DNA of 16,885 bases from Candidatus Scatosoma pullistercoris (GCA_018714725.1 DVMZ01000147.1:1-16885); one strand, 5' to 3'; shown: positions 1 to 7,505, counted from the stretch's first letter. The notes: generated by a model not told the origin, from the letters alone. Numbers and translations: made by a program.

Positions 1-100
1 TCACAGCCAAACCGTTCCTTGTCAATACCTTCACCGAAATTCAACGGCCGTTTTCGTGCGCCGGGCGGTAAAAATTCTTTTCCCGCCGGTGCAGAAGCGT

Positions 101-129
101 TTGACAAAGCGCGGCGAATATGTTACAAT
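101..129 (+). promoter_or_regulatory. sigma-A promoter of ktrB-ktrA
   Basis: A perfect -35 box TTGACA lies at 101-106 and a -10 box TACAAT (5 of 6 consensus bases) at 124-129, separated by exactly 17 bases. Transcription would start near 136, leaving a leader of about 63 bases before the ATG at 199. That leader is too short to hold a c-di-AMP (ydaO-type) riboswitch, so none is expected here. The box sequences and spacing are seen directly; use by the housekeeping sigma factor is inferred. Confidence 0.85.
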
Positions 130-198
130 ACCCTCGATAATTTTCCGTAAGGATCGCCGGCTGTCGGCGCCTTGATTCGCCGACCGGCGGAAAACATC

Positions 199-1575
199 AT
201 GAAACTGAAAACCAAACCAAAATTGACCGTATGGCAGTTTCTCGCGCTGGGATTTCTCATCGTCATCCTGGCGGGGAGCCTGCTGCTCATGCTTCCCTTC
301 GCCTCGTCGGGCAGGGACGGCAACTCCACCACTTACATCAATGCGCTGTTCACAGCCACATCCGCTACCTGCGTCACCGGCCTCATCCCCTACGATTCCA
401 ATACCCATTGGACGATCTTCGGACAGGTGGTCATCATCTGTCTCATTCAGACGGGCGGGCTGGGTTTCATGACCTTCGTTTCCGTCCTTTTGGACGCAAT
501 CCGGAAAAATCTCGGATTGTACGAGCGCAAAGCGCTCATGCTCTCGGCGGGCGAGGAGCAGCTCAGCGGCATCAGGCGGCTGGTGCGGCGCATTTTTATC
601 GGCACCGCCATTTTCGAGGGGGCGGGCGCCGTTCTTCTCTCCATACGCTTCATCCCCGATTTCGGCGTCGGCAAGGGCATCTATTATTCGATATGGCATT
701 CGATTTCCGCCTTCTGCAACGCCGGTTTCGACCTGATGGGCGGCACCAACGGACAGGGCCCCTTCACCTCCCTCACCTATTACGCCACCGACCCCGTCGT
801 TTCCCTGACCATCGCCTTTCTCATCATCATCGGCGGATTGGGCTTCTGCGTGTGGAGCGACATCGTGGACTGCCGCGGAAACGCAAAAAAATTCCGCCTG
901 TATACCAAGGTGGTGCTGCTCGTCACTGCGCTGATGCTCGTCATCTCCACGGCGCTTTTCATGATTTTCGAGCGCAACAATCCCACCTACGACGAACTCG
1001 GCTTTTCCTTCTGGGACAGGCTGCTCGTTTCCTTTTTCAACGCCACCACCCCCCGCACGGCGGGTTTCAACACGGTGGACATGACCTCCTTTTCGGACAG
1101 CGGCTACCTGCTCACGGTCATGCTGATGTTCATCGGCGGAAGCTCGGCCTCCACGGCGGGCGGCATCAAGACGAACACGCTGGCGGTCATTCTCATGGGC
1201 ATGGTGGCGGTGTTCCGCGGCAAAAGGGACATCGAGATAGGCAAAAAGCGAATCGATTCCTCACTCGTCGGCCAGGCCCTGGCCATTTTTGCCGCCTTCC
1301 TCATCCTCGTGATGACCGCCACCCTCATCATCTGCGCCATCGAGCCCGACCCGGTCGCCCCCTTCAAAAGCGTGCTGTTTGAAGTAGTTTCGGCGATCGG
1401 CACGGTGGGCCTCAGCCTGTCCCTCACCCCCATTCTTTCCACCGCATCAAAATGTATCCTCATTCTGCTCATGTATGCGGGACGCGTCGGGATCCTTACG
1501 CTGGCGCTTGCGTTGGGCGAGAGCCGAAAACCTCCGGAGACCAAAAAACCGCTTGATTCACTGCTGATCGGATAA
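199..1575 (+). CDS. ktrB: Potassium uptake channel subunit KtrB (TrkH/KtrB family)
   Basis: This 458-residue inner-membrane protein is the ion-conducting subunit of a Ktr/Trk potassium uptake system. It shows the family's four degenerate pore loops in order: TSATCVTG (54-61), AFCNAGF (171-177), RTAGFN (286-291) and IGTVGLS (400-406), each around the conserved filter glycine. The intramembrane gating loop GGSSASTAGGIKT follows the third repeat (312-324). Hydrophobic helices surround each loop, and length matches KtrB (about 440-460). A TTG at 172 would add nine residues, but its nearest purine-rich stretch is about 20 bases away, so the ATG at 199, preceded by GGCGGA, is chosen. The gene lies 79 bases before ktrA and shares its promoter. 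KtrB usually works as a dimer on a cytoplasmic KtrA ring; Na+-coupling is known for relatives but cannot be read here. Confidence 0.93.
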   Translation: MKLKTKPKLTVWQFLALGFLIVILAGSLLLMLPFASSGRDGNSTTYINALFTATSATCVTGLIPYDSNTHWTIFGQVVIICLIQTGGLGFMTFVSVLLDAIRKNLGLYERKALMLSAGEEQLSGIRRLVRRIFIGTAIFEGAGAVLLSIRFIPDFGVGKGIYYSIWHSISAFCNAGFDLMGGTNGQGPFTSLTYYATDPVVSLTIAFLIIIGGLGFCVWSDIVDCRGNAKKFRLYTKVVLLVTALMLVISTALFMIFERNNPTYDELGFSFWDRLLVSFFNATTPRTAGFNTVDMTSFSDSGYLLTVMLMFIGGSSASTAGGIKTNTLAVILMGMVAVFRGKRDIEIGKKRIDSSLVGQALAIFAAFLILVMTATLIICAIEPDPVAPFKSVLFEVVSAIGTVGLSLSLTPILSTASKCILILLMYAGRVGILTLALALGESRKPPETKKPLDSLLIG

Positions 1576-1654
1576 ACGTTTCGCCAACAAACGCAGCCTT
1601 TCCGTTCTAAAAACCGTAAATGTCCGGTCAGAACAGTACCGGCAAGGAGTTATT

Positions 1655-2311
1655 ATGAAATCCGTTTTACTCATCGGGATGGGAAAATTCGGGCAGACGC
1701 TCGGAGACAATCTTCTGAAAATGGGCGACGAAGTGATGATCGTGGACAAAAACGAAGACATCATCAATATACTGGCGCCCAAATATACCAATGCGCTGAT
1801 CGCCAACTGCATGAACGAATCCAGCCTGACCGCCATGGACATTCCCTCTTTCGACGTATGCGTGGTGGCCATCGGCGACGATTTCCAGTCCTCTCTCGAA
1901 GTCACTTCCCTGCTCAAAGACCTGGGCGCAAAATTCGTGGTTTCCAAAGCGACGACGGAAATCCAGCGCAAATTCCTGCTCCGCAACGGCGCCGACGAAG
2001 TCATCTATCCCGACCGGGACATCGCCGAGAAGCTCGCCGTCCGTCTCAACGCCGAAAAGGTGTACGACTACATCGAACTGGATTCGGAATATTCCATTTT
2101 TGAAATCGCCGTCCCCACCGAATGGTACCGCAAACAAATTGTGGACGTGAATCCCAGAAAACGTTTCGGAATCAATATTCTCACCATCAAAAAAGGCAAA
2201 AAAATCGTCACTTCTCCCGACGCGAACTACACGTTCGAGGAAGGAGACCATATGGTGGTGTTCGGCAATACCGATCAGATTCTCGATTTCACCAACAAAA
2301 AGAAGAAATAA
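1655..2311 (+). CDS. ktrA: Potassium uptake regulatory subunit KtrA (RCK domains)
   Basis: This 218-residue cytoplasmic protein gates the KtrB channel. The N-terminal RCK_N Rossmann fold begins with GMGKFG (8-13), the dinucleotide-binding glycine motif, and ends strand two with the acidic Asp31 expected to hold the ribose of NAD(H) or adenine nucleotide. Residues from about 140 to 215 form the RCK_C (TrkA-C) domain, which in several Bacillota relatives binds c-di-AMP and shuts the channel; that ligand is inferred from the family, not visible. Length is standard for KtrA (about 220) and half that of proteobacterial TrkA. The ATG is preceded by AAGGAG at good spacing. It is the last gene of the ktrBA operon, followed 28 bases later by a strong terminator. 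Confidence 0.93.
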   Translation: MKSVLLIGMGKFGQTLGDNLLKMGDEVMIVDKNEDIINILAPKYTNALIANCMNESSLTAMDIPSFDVCVVAIGDDFQSSLEVTSLLKDLGAKFVVSKATTEIQRKFLLRNGADEVIYPDRDIAEKLAVRLNAEKVYDYIELDSEYSIFEIAVPTEWYRKQIVDVNPRKRFGINILTIKKGKKIVTSPDANYTFEEGDHMVVFGNTDQILDFTNKKKK

Positions 2312-2339
2312 TTCCCGCGTTTGAAGCATCAGCAAAAGC

Positions 2340-2376
2340 CGGGCGCGCCTTTTTGGCGCGCCCGCTTCTTTTATTT
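2340..2376 (+). terminator. Intrinsic terminator after ktrA
   Basis: A 10-bp perfect GC-rich stem (left arm CGGGCGCGCC at 2340-2349, right arm 2355-2364) with a five-T loop is followed by a T-rich run, TTCTTTTATTTT. It ends the ktrBA transcript and separates it from the convergent degV gene. Confidence 0.88.
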
Positions 2377-2588
2377 TCTGATTCCGCGTTCTTTTATTCT
2401 TTTAGTTTTTTATCTCGCGGCAACCCTGCCCCCCTCCTTTTCTCTTCCGTCTCACACAGTTTCATGCAACCGCCGCAACGGTAAGCGGCCGAAAAGAACA
2501 GCCGAAACGGCGAATCGGAAAAGCGGAAAACAGGCTCCCCGGACCGCCCGGCAAGACAAACCCGGAAAACAGCGTTTTTACCGAAAAG

Positions 2589-3464
2589 TCAGCGCTTCTT
2601 TCCCTTGAAGAAGAGCGCCAGCGTGCCGGCCCCGGAATGGGTGCCGATGACCGGGCCGATATAACTCACAACAATTTCATGGCCGGGGAATTTTTCGCCG
2701 ACCAGTCCTTTCAGGTACTCGACGTCTCCGATACAGTCGCCGTGACTGATAAAGACGGGGTCTTCCGGACCCAGCTCGGCAAGCTCCGCCATGTATTTTA
2801 CCAACGCCTGAACGGACTTTCTCCTGCCCATGGCTTTGGACACCGCGACGAGGTGCCCTTCATCGTCGACGTGCAGAACGGGTTTGATGTTGAGCACCGA
2901 CCCGATCACCGCCGTCGCGGCGGACACCCGCCCCCCGCGCTTGAGATGAAAGAGATCTTCCACCGTGAAATAATGGCACATCTGCCATTTCAACCCTTCC
3001 GCATACTCCGCAGTCTCCCCGATCGTCGCGCCGGAATCGGCTTTTCTGACGACGTAATCGACAAACAGCCCCTGCCCCATCGACGCGCAGAGGGAATCCA
3101 CGACGACGATTTCGCGGTCGGGGTATTTTTCTTTCAGCTCTTTCGCCGCCATGCGATAGCTGCCTTCCGTGCCCGAAAGCCCGGAAGAAAACGCGACGGC
3201 CAGCACGTCTCTGCCCGCTTTGAGAAATTTCTCAAAATGCGGTTTCGCCGCTTCCGCCGTCACCTGATAGGTCGTAGGCATCGCCCCCGAGCGGAGAGAG
3301 GCATAAAATTCCCGCACGTCGAGCGGGCTTCCGTCCTCTCCTTCGTAATTCACCCCGTTCATCATCAGACCCAGATGAATGCACTCCACGCCGTGTTTTT
3401 CAAAGTATTCCGAGGGCAGATCGCTCGCCGAATCGGTGACAATTTCAAAAAGTCTGTTTGCCAT
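2589..3464 (-). CDS. DegV family fatty-acid-binding protein (FakB-like)
   Basis: This 291-residue soluble protein belongs to the DegV family, whose characterised members (FakB) present a bound fatty acid to the kinase FakA for phosphorylation. Visible family marks are TDSASDLP (10-17), PTTYQVT (63-69, the TSQPS-like loop), SSGLSGT with Ser93 that contacts the carboxylate in FakB (93-99), FHLKRGGRVS (172-181), a GSVLNIKPVL segment (188-197) and the C-terminal GTHSGAGTLALFF (274-286). An upstream in-frame start at 3497 would add 11 residues, but the ATG at 3464 has GGAGGA at ideal spacing and begins right at the first strand, so it is chosen. It is a single gene with its own promoter. A fakA gene lies 11 kb away in this window, supporting a FakB role, but chain-length preference is unknown and many DegV paralogues remain uncharacterised. 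Confidence 0.88.
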   Translation of the reverse strand: MANRLFEIVTDSASDLPSEYFEKHGVECIHLGLMMNGVNYEGEDGSPLDVREFYASLRSGAMPTTYQVTAEAAKPHFEKFLKAGRDVLAVAFSSGLSGTEGSYRMAAKELKEKYPDREIVVVDSLCASMGQGLFVDYVVRKADSGATIGETAEYAEGLKWQMCHYFTVEDLFHLKRGGRVSAATAVIGSVLNIKPVLHVDDEGHLVAVSKAMGRRKSVQALVKYMAELAELGPEDPVFISHGDCIGDVEYLKGLVGEKFPGHEIVVSYIGPVIGTHSGAGTLALFFKGKKR

Positions 3465-3479
3465 GATATTTCCTCCGAA

Positions 3480-3494
3480 GCGCGCAACGCGCGC
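3480..3494 (-). promoter_or_regulatory. Hairpin in the degV leader next to the ribosome binding site
   Basis: GCGCGC repeats itself as an inverted repeat around a three-base loop (6-bp stem), ending a few bases before the degV Shine-Dalgarno sequence GGAGGA. The structure is visible; an effect on translation or RNA stability is only a guess. Confidence 0.4.
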
Positions 3495-3514
3495 CAAATT
3501 TTTCCTTCCCGGAT

Positions 3515-3544
3515 ATTATACATGAAAAGCGGCCGCCTCGTCAA
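3515..3544 (-). promoter_or_regulatory. sigma-A promoter of degV
   Basis: On the minus strand, TTGACG (3539-3544) and a perfect TATAAT (3515-3520) are separated by 18 bases. Transcription would begin near 3508, giving a leader of roughly 44 bases before the degV ATG at 3464. It lies just beyond the terminator of the minD operon, consistent with degV being an independent unit. Confidence 0.85.
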
Positions 3545-3567
3545 CTTTTTCCTCCCCCGCGCATACG

Positions 3568-3603
3568 AAAAATGCGGTTTTGTCACCCGTTTTCCGCATT
3601 TTT
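3568..3603 (-). terminator. Intrinsic terminator of the minD operon
   Basis: A 10-bp inverted repeat (AAAAATGCGG at 3568-3577 with CCGCATTTTT at 3594-3603) encloses a 16-base loop. On the minus strand it ends in five T residues, the usual A-stem-T layout of a Rho-independent terminator. It overlaps the stop codon of the 77-residue gene by two bases and stands between that gene and the degV promoter. A stem carrying A and T tails could work in both directions. Confidence 0.75.
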
Positions 3604-3835
3604 ATTTCAATACGTTGAATTTTTTTACGCGATCCGCCTCAAACGTCACGCTCACTTTGTAGACCCCGCGATCGAACACGATTTCCATTTCCGGCAATCC
3701 GTTCAGCTCGAAATATTCCTCAAATATCCGTGCAAAATCCTGCAATACGAGAGATTTGCAGCCGTCGCTCATCACCGACTTGTCCGACTGAATGACGTTG
3801 TTGGTGCGGGCAAAATTATCTCTGACCTTCCTCAT
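3602..3835 (-). CDS. Small conserved-looking protein in the minE position (unknown function)
   Basis: I do not recognise this 77-residue gene. It starts 10 bases after the minD stop and has a strong ribosome binding site, GAGGAGG, inside the end of minD, so it is almost certainly translated with minD. A terminator follows directly. The protein has no signal peptide or membrane segment. It begins with a polar stretch (residues 1-28), then a likely amphipathic helix (about 29-44, LVLQDFARIFEEYFEL), then PEM and two likely strands (EIVFDR, YKVSVTFEA) and a basic end. In many bacteria this slot holds minE, and the helix-PEM-strand-turn-strand pattern is loosely like the C-terminal half of MinE. 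The N-terminal half does not resemble the MinE anti-MinCD helix, so the resemblance may be chance. Confidence 0.75.
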   Translation of the reverse strand: MRKVRDNFARTNNVIQSDKSVMSDGCKSLVLQDFARIFEEYFELNGLPEMEIVFDRGVYKVSVTFEADRVKKFNVLK

Positions 3836-3845
3836 GCATTCCTCC

Positions 3846-4616
3846 TCAGAGTCCCTTTCTCAACAGTCTGCGAAGATTCCCGAACACCCCCGTATACTTC
3901 CGCGTCACGTCATACAGGCGGTTTTTATCGGCGAGCAGGTTGGAGGCAAGCAGGCGGAAAGCCCGCGTTTTGTCGGAAAGATTATTCAGAAATACGTCGT
4001 CCTCCTCGGGCAGAATGCCGAGCACGGGCGTTTTCAGAATCTCCTCGATCTCCTGCGGGGAAAGAATCTCCCCCGACAGCAGCATATCTCCCCGCACCAT
4101 GTTGATCACCACTTTCACGGATTTCGGTTCGTAACTTTTCAGGACGGTGATCACCTTATCCGCGTCCCGGAGCGCGGAGATGTGCGGCGTCGTGACGACG
4201 ATCGCCTCGTCCGCCGTCGCCACCGCGCGGTGGAAGCCCTCGTCGATTCCCGCGGGACAGTCCACGAGAATGAAATCAAACTGCGGGGAGAGATTGTCCA
4301 GCACCAGTTTCACCGCCTGCGGGGAAATGTAGCGTTCGGGCGCGGAATGATTGCTGGCAAGAATATAGAGATTTCCGAAATCGGGGTGCCGGATGAGCGC
4401 CTGTTTGGCCCGGCAACGCCCCTCGATGACGTCCACGATGTCGTAGACGACGAGATTTTCCACCCCCGTCACCACGTCCATATTATTCAGTCCGAAATCG
4501 GTGTCGCAGAGAATCACACGCTCCCCGCGCCGCGAAAGCTGCGCGCCGAGATTGGCGGCAACGGTGGTTTTCCCCACCCCGCCCTTTCCCGACGTGACGA
4601 CGATTTTCCTTGCCAT
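3846..4616 (-). CDS. minD: Septum site-determining ATPase MinD
   Basis: This 256-residue ParA/MinD-type ATPase would bind the membrane with ATP and help place the division septum. It has the deviant Walker A motif KGGVGKTT (11-18, with signature Lys11 and Lys16), the DTDFGLNNMD switch region (38-47), the DCPAGI Walker B segment (119-124) and, diagnostic of MinD rather than a generic ParA, a C-terminal basic amphipathic helix GVFGNLRRLLRKGL (243-256) for membrane attachment. An in-frame ATG at 4661 would add 15 lysine-rich residues without a ribosome binding site; the ATG at 4616 is preceded by GGGAAAGG and starts at the first strand, so it is used. No minC gene is next to it: upstream is a spacer and then the end of the his operon. 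FlhG/YlxH-type paralogues are the main alternative, less likely given this tail. Confidence 0.88.
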   Translation of the reverse strand: MARKIVVTSGKGGVGKTTVAANLGAQLSRRGERVILCDTDFGLNNMDVVTGVENLVVYDIVDVIEGRCRAKQALIRHPDFGNLYILASNHSAPERYISPQAVKLVLDNLSPQFDFILVDCPAGIDEGFHRAVATADEAIVVTTPHISALRDADKVITVLKSYEPKSVKVVINMVRGDMLLSGEILSPQEIEEILKTPVLGILPEEDDVFLNNLSDKTRAFRLLASNLLADKNRLYDVTRKYTGVFGNLRRLLRKGL

Positions 4617-4666
4617 ATGTACCTTTCCCTGCCTTTTTTCCCGTCTGATTTTTTTCTGCATAGAAA

Positions 4667-4675
4667 ATCATACCA
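4667..4675 (-). promoter_or_regulatory. Possible extended -10 promoter of minD
   Basis: On the minus strand TGG directly precedes TATGAT (5 of 6 consensus), matching an extended -10 element (TGn-TATAAT). No -35 box lies at 16-18 bases; that stretch is only A residues. Transcription would start near 4660, about 44 bases before the minD ATG. Confidence 0.4.
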
Positions 4676-4940
4676 CGATACGGCGGAGTTTTTTTGACTC
4701 TTTTCCGCGTTTTCCGGGGAATTTTGTCGTATGCGGCAGCCCGCATTTCAGAAACGGCTCTTTTCCCGCTTTTCCGTCTTCCGGTTTCCGAAACGGCCGA
4801 CGTTCTTCCGCCGCCCGCTGTGCCTGCGTCTTCCGCTCTTACAGAAAATTTTTACGGGGATTGCCTTGATACCGGGAAGAAAAGAGGTTCCGGGATGACG
4901 GGGAAAATTTTAACGGACTTCAGCTTTTTTATCCGCAAAG

Positions 4941-5006
4941 CATAAGACGACCGACCGTAAAAGATAAAGTATCCGGCCGCAAAACATAAGGCGCCCGGCC
5001 GCAATA
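4941..5006. repeat. Three tandem degenerate 22-bp direct repeats
   Basis: Units at 4941-4962, 4963-4984 and 4985-5006 are each 22 bases and follow one pattern: an opening ATAA-like start (CATAA, GATAA, CATAA), a variable middle, then CCGACCG or CCGGCCG and an A-rich end. The third unit forms the left arm of the palindrome at 4990-5021. Seen by hand alignment; the function is unknown. Confidence 0.55.
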
Positions 5007-5021
5007 TTGCGGCCGGGCGCC
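4990..5021 (-). terminator. Long perfect palindrome after hisIE, probable end of his transcript
   Basis: Two 16-base arms (left arm GGCGCCCGGCCGCAAT) form a perfect 32-bp palindrome about 60 bases downstream of the hisIE stop. On the minus strand it is followed by TTATGTTTTG, a broken U-tract, so it could be a weak intrinsic terminator or an RNA 3'-end stabiliser. It stands in the right place to end the his operon. It shares a 12-base core with the hairpin behind recG. Confidence 0.55.
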
Positions 5022-5081
5022 CGTCGTCAAATCCCTGCCTGTGCCGGAAAGAAAGTCTTTCCCCTTCTCCGGCGGCAGAAT

Positions 5082-5720
5082 TTATTTGTTTCTCTTATAC
5101 AGCTCGGAACACACTTCGGACAGTTTCACGCCCTTTTCGGCGAGCATCACCATCATGTGATAGAGGAAGTCGGCGGCTTCTCCGATCACTTCGCCCTTGT
5201 CCTCGTTTTTGGAAGCGATGACCAGCTCCACCGCCTCTTCGCCCGTCTTTTTCGCGATTTTATCGATGCCGCGGGCAAAGAGGAAACTGGTGTACGAGCC
5301 CTCTTCGGGGTTCTTTTTCCGGTCCTCGACGATGCGCTGCAGCTTCCCGAACATCTCGGCGCCGATTTCGTTTTCCCCGCCCTTGATCTGCTCGGAAAAA
5401 CAGCTGTACGTCCCCGTATGGCATGCCACGCCCTTCTGGCGCACTTTCAGAAGGATACAATCCTTATCGCAATCGAGAAAAGCCGTGACGACCTTCTGGG
5501 TGTGCCCGCTCGTCTCGCCCTTCTTCCAGAGCGTCTGTCTCGAACGGCTGTAATAGTGCGCATATCCCGTTTCCAGCGTCTTTTCCACCGCTTCCCGGTT
5601 CATGAACGCCTGCATCAGCACTTCGCCGCTCTCATAGTCCTGCGCGATTGCCGCAATCAGTCCTTTCTCGTCGAATTTCAGCTCGTCCAGATTGACTTTT
5701 TTCGTCTTCATCTCAGCCAT
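5082..5720 (-). CDS. hisI: Bifunctional phosphoribosyl-AMP cyclohydrolase / phosphoribosyl-ATP pyrophosphatase HisIE
   Basis: This 212-residue cytoplasmic enzyme does steps 2 and 3 of histidine synthesis: PR-ATP to PR-AMP (C-terminal HisE) and opening of the adenine ring of PR-AMP (N-terminal HisI). HisI covers about 1-115, with WKKGETSGH (65-73), the metal-binding aspartates Asp83, Asp85 and Asp87, and the zinc cysteines Cys84 or neighbour, Cys100 (followed by HTG) and Cys107. HisE covers about 120-212 and shows the MazG-like helical acidic pattern: Glu161/Glu162/Glu165 and Glu177/Glu181/Asp184. The fusion order and size are usual for hisIE. The start at 5720 overlaps the hisF stop by 8 bases and has AGAGGAGG just upstream, so translation is probably coupled. 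It is the last gene of the his operon. Confidence 0.95.
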   Translation of the reverse strand: MAEMKTKKVNLDELKFDEKGLIAAIAQDYESGEVLMQAFMNREAVEKTLETGYAHYYSRSRQTLWKKGETSGHTQKVVTAFLDCDKDCILLKVRQKGVACHTGTYSCFSEQIKGGENEIGAEMFGKLQRIVEDRKKNPEEGSYTSFLFARGIDKIAKKTGEEAVELVIASKNEDKGEVIGEAADFLYHMMVMLAEKGVKLSEVCSELYKRNK

Positions 5721-6483
5721 GATAACCTCCTCTTACGGGAATGCCCCGTTCCGACAAATAATTTTTCAGATCCTTTATACGCAGCTCGCCGAAGTGGAAG
5801 AGGGACGCCGCCAGCGCCGCGTCTGCCTTTCCCTCGGTCAGAACTTCCCGAAAATGTTCCATCGTCCCCGCACCGCCCGAGGCGATGACGGGCACATTCA
5901 CCAGTTCGGACACCGCGCGCGTCAGTTCCACATCATAGCCCGCCTTGGTTCCGTCCGCGTCCATGCTGGTGAGAAGTATCTCCCCCGCGCCCAGTTTTTC
6001 CGCCCGGGAAATCCACTCCGCCGCGTCCAGACCCGTATCGATCCGTCCGCCGTGCTTCCAGACGTTCCAGCCTCCGCCCGGACGGCGTTTCGCGTCCACC
6101 GCCAGCACCACGCACTGGCTGCCGAACTTCATCGCCGCCTCCGAGATGAGTTCCGGACGGTCGATCGCCGCCGAGTTCACCGCGATCTTGTCCGCGCCGC
6201 AGGACAGCAGTGTGGAAAAATCCTCCACCGAGGCGATCCCCCCGCCTACCGTCAGCGGTATGAACACCTGCTCGCTCGCCCGGGAAATGACGTCCAGCCG
6301 GGTTTTCCGCCCGTCCGCGCTCGCCGTGATGTCGAGAAACACGATCTCGTCCGCTCCCGCGGCATTGTAGCTCTTCGCCGCTTCGACGGGGTCGCCCGCG
6401 TCCCGCAACGAGACAAAATTTACTCCCTTCACCACCCTGCCGTCCTTTAAGTCCAGACAGGGTATTATCCTTTTACAAAGCAT
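5713..6483 (-). CDS. hisF: Imidazole glycerol phosphate synthase cyclase subunit HisF
   Basis: This 256-residue (beta-alpha)8-barrel protein takes ammonia from HisH and converts PRFAR into imidazole glycerol phosphate and AICAR. The two catalytic aspartates are present at the canonical numbers, Asp11 in IPCLDLKDGRVVKG and Asp130 in VLAVDAK. Phosphate-binding glycine motifs appear as TVGGGI (78-83) and ASGGAG toward the C-terminus. The frame is open upstream to a TTG at 6507, but the ATG at 6483 (GGGACGGA before it) starts exactly at the family N-terminus MLCKRIIPCLD. It overlaps hisIE downstream; a 162-base spacer separates it from hisA upstream. Its partner HisH is two genes upstream rather than adjacent, hisA lying between as in many bacterial his operons. 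Confidence 0.96.
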   Translation of the reverse strand: MLCKRIIPCLDLKDGRVVKGVNFVSLRDAGDPVEAAKSYNAAGADEIVFLDITASADGRKTRLDVISRASEQVFIPLTVGGGIASVEDFSTLLSCGADKIAVNSAAIDRPELISEAAMKFGSQCVVLAVDAKRRPGGGWNVWKHGGRIDTGLDAAEWISRAEKLGAGEILLTSMDADGTKAGYDVELTRAVSELVNVPVIASGGAGTMEHFREVLTEGKADAALAASLFHFGELRIKDLKNYLSERGIPVRGGYHG

Positions 6484-6645
6484 TGTTTCCGTCCCGATTT
6501 GCCGCAACCGGCAGCGCCCGATTGCCCCTCTTGCCGTCCTTGCCGCAATTTCCGTAAATTCTTTATAGATTCCTTCTTATGAGTTGCTTTTTCCGCCCGG
6601 ATTCCGGCCGCAATTTTCCGCCGCGCGGACTTCCGGGAGGCTTAT

Positions 6646-7356
6646 TCAGTTCCCGAAGCGCCCGATCGCCGCTTTCAGATCGATCGTTCCCTCGTAGACG
6701 GAACGGCCGAGAATGGCGCCGTACACTCCCTGCGCCGCGAGTTCGTCGAGGTCGGCCATCGTGGAAATTCCGCCCGAAGCGATGACGTCGAGCCCCGTTT
6801 CCCGGGCGAGTTCCGCCGTCGCCCGCACGGCCGGGCCTTTCAGCGCGCCGTCCCTTGACACGTCGGTGAATACGCAGCAGGTGACGCCCAGAGCCTTCGC
6901 GCGCCGCCCGAACTCTGCGCCCGTCTCGCCGCTCTCCTCCGTCCAGCCGCGCACGGACACAAACCCGTTCCGGCAATCGATGCCCGCCACGATTCTCTCC
7001 CCGTACTTTTCCACCGCCGCGCGGAACAGTTCCGGATCGGTGACGGCAACCGTGCCGAGCACCACCCGCGCCGCGCCCGCGTTCAGCCGGTCGGCAACGG
7101 ACTGCATGGTCCGCAAGCCCCCGCCGCTCTGCACTTTCACGCCCAGCGCCGCGATTTTCTCGATTTCCCGATTGATCCGGCTTGTCCCCTCGAACGCGCC
7201 CGACAGATCGACGACGTGCAAAAATTCCGCGCCCGCGTCCTTCCACAATTTCGCCCGTTCCAAAGGAAGTCCGTAATCGGTCACTTCCTCCCGCCTCCCG
7301 TACAGGAGCCGCACCGCCCTGCCGTCCAGTATATCAATGGCCGGAAATAATTTCAT
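6646..7356 (-). CDS. hisA: ProFAR isomerase HisA
   Basis: HisA isomerises N'-5'-phosphoribosylformimino-AICAR ribonucleotide to PRFAR by an Amadori rearrangement. The 236-residue protein is a half-barrel repeat homologue of HisF and has the catalytic Asp8 (FPAIDILDGRAVRL) and Asp127 (AGIDCRNGFV), at the same numbers as in Thermotoga HisA, plus phosphate-binding QSGGGLR (76-82) and ASGGIST (193-199). Length is standard (235-250). The ATG at 7356 is preceded by AAAGGAG. Spacers of 149 bases (toward hisH) and 162 bases (toward hisF) flank it. In some lineages HisA-like PriA also serves tryptophan synthesis; that type belongs to Actinobacteria, and nothing here suggests it. Confidence 0.95.
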   Translation of the reverse strand: MKLFPAIDILDGRAVRLLYGRREEVTDYGLPLERAKLWKDAGAEFLHVVDLSGAFEGTSRINREIEKIAALGVKVQSGGGLRTMQSVADRLNAGAARVVLGTVAVTDPELFRAAVEKYGERIVAGIDCRNGFVSVRGWTEESGETGAEFGRRAKALGVTCCVFTDVSRDGALKGPAVRATAELARETGLDVIASGGISTMADLDELAAQGVYGAILGRSVYEGTIDLKAAIGRFGN

Positions 7357-7505
7357 CCTTCCAACTCCTTTCGGCGCTTTCGCCCGACTCCTCTTTTCTC
7401 CTCTCTCACCCGGCTTGTCCGCGCCGGCGCCTTCCCGTTTTATCCCGTCTCTGTCTCCGCTTCTCTTCGCTTCCCGGACGTTCCGTCATGCCGTCATGCC
7501 GTCGT

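Larger units (their letters stand above)
4617..5081. other. Spacer between the his operon and minD
   Basis: These 465 bases hold no gene I can support on either strand. From the his side there are about 60 plain bases after the hisIE stop, a long perfect palindrome (4990-5021), a set of three degenerate 22-bp direct repeats (4941-5006), about 260 bases without clear structure, a weak extended -10 promoter and the minD leader. A plus-strand frame from 4694 to 4945 lacks a ribosome binding site and a credible protein. Confidence 0.7.

Noticed and set aside
3..71. Short plus-strand open stretch at the left edge ending with TAA at 69-71, possibly the tail of an upstream gene
   Set aside because: Only 22 codons, all three plus frames are open for most of this stretch, and no family ending is recognisable.
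4694..4945. 83-codon plus-strand frame between minD and hisIE
   Set aside because: TTG start, no ribosome binding site, no protein-like pattern, runs into the repeat block.
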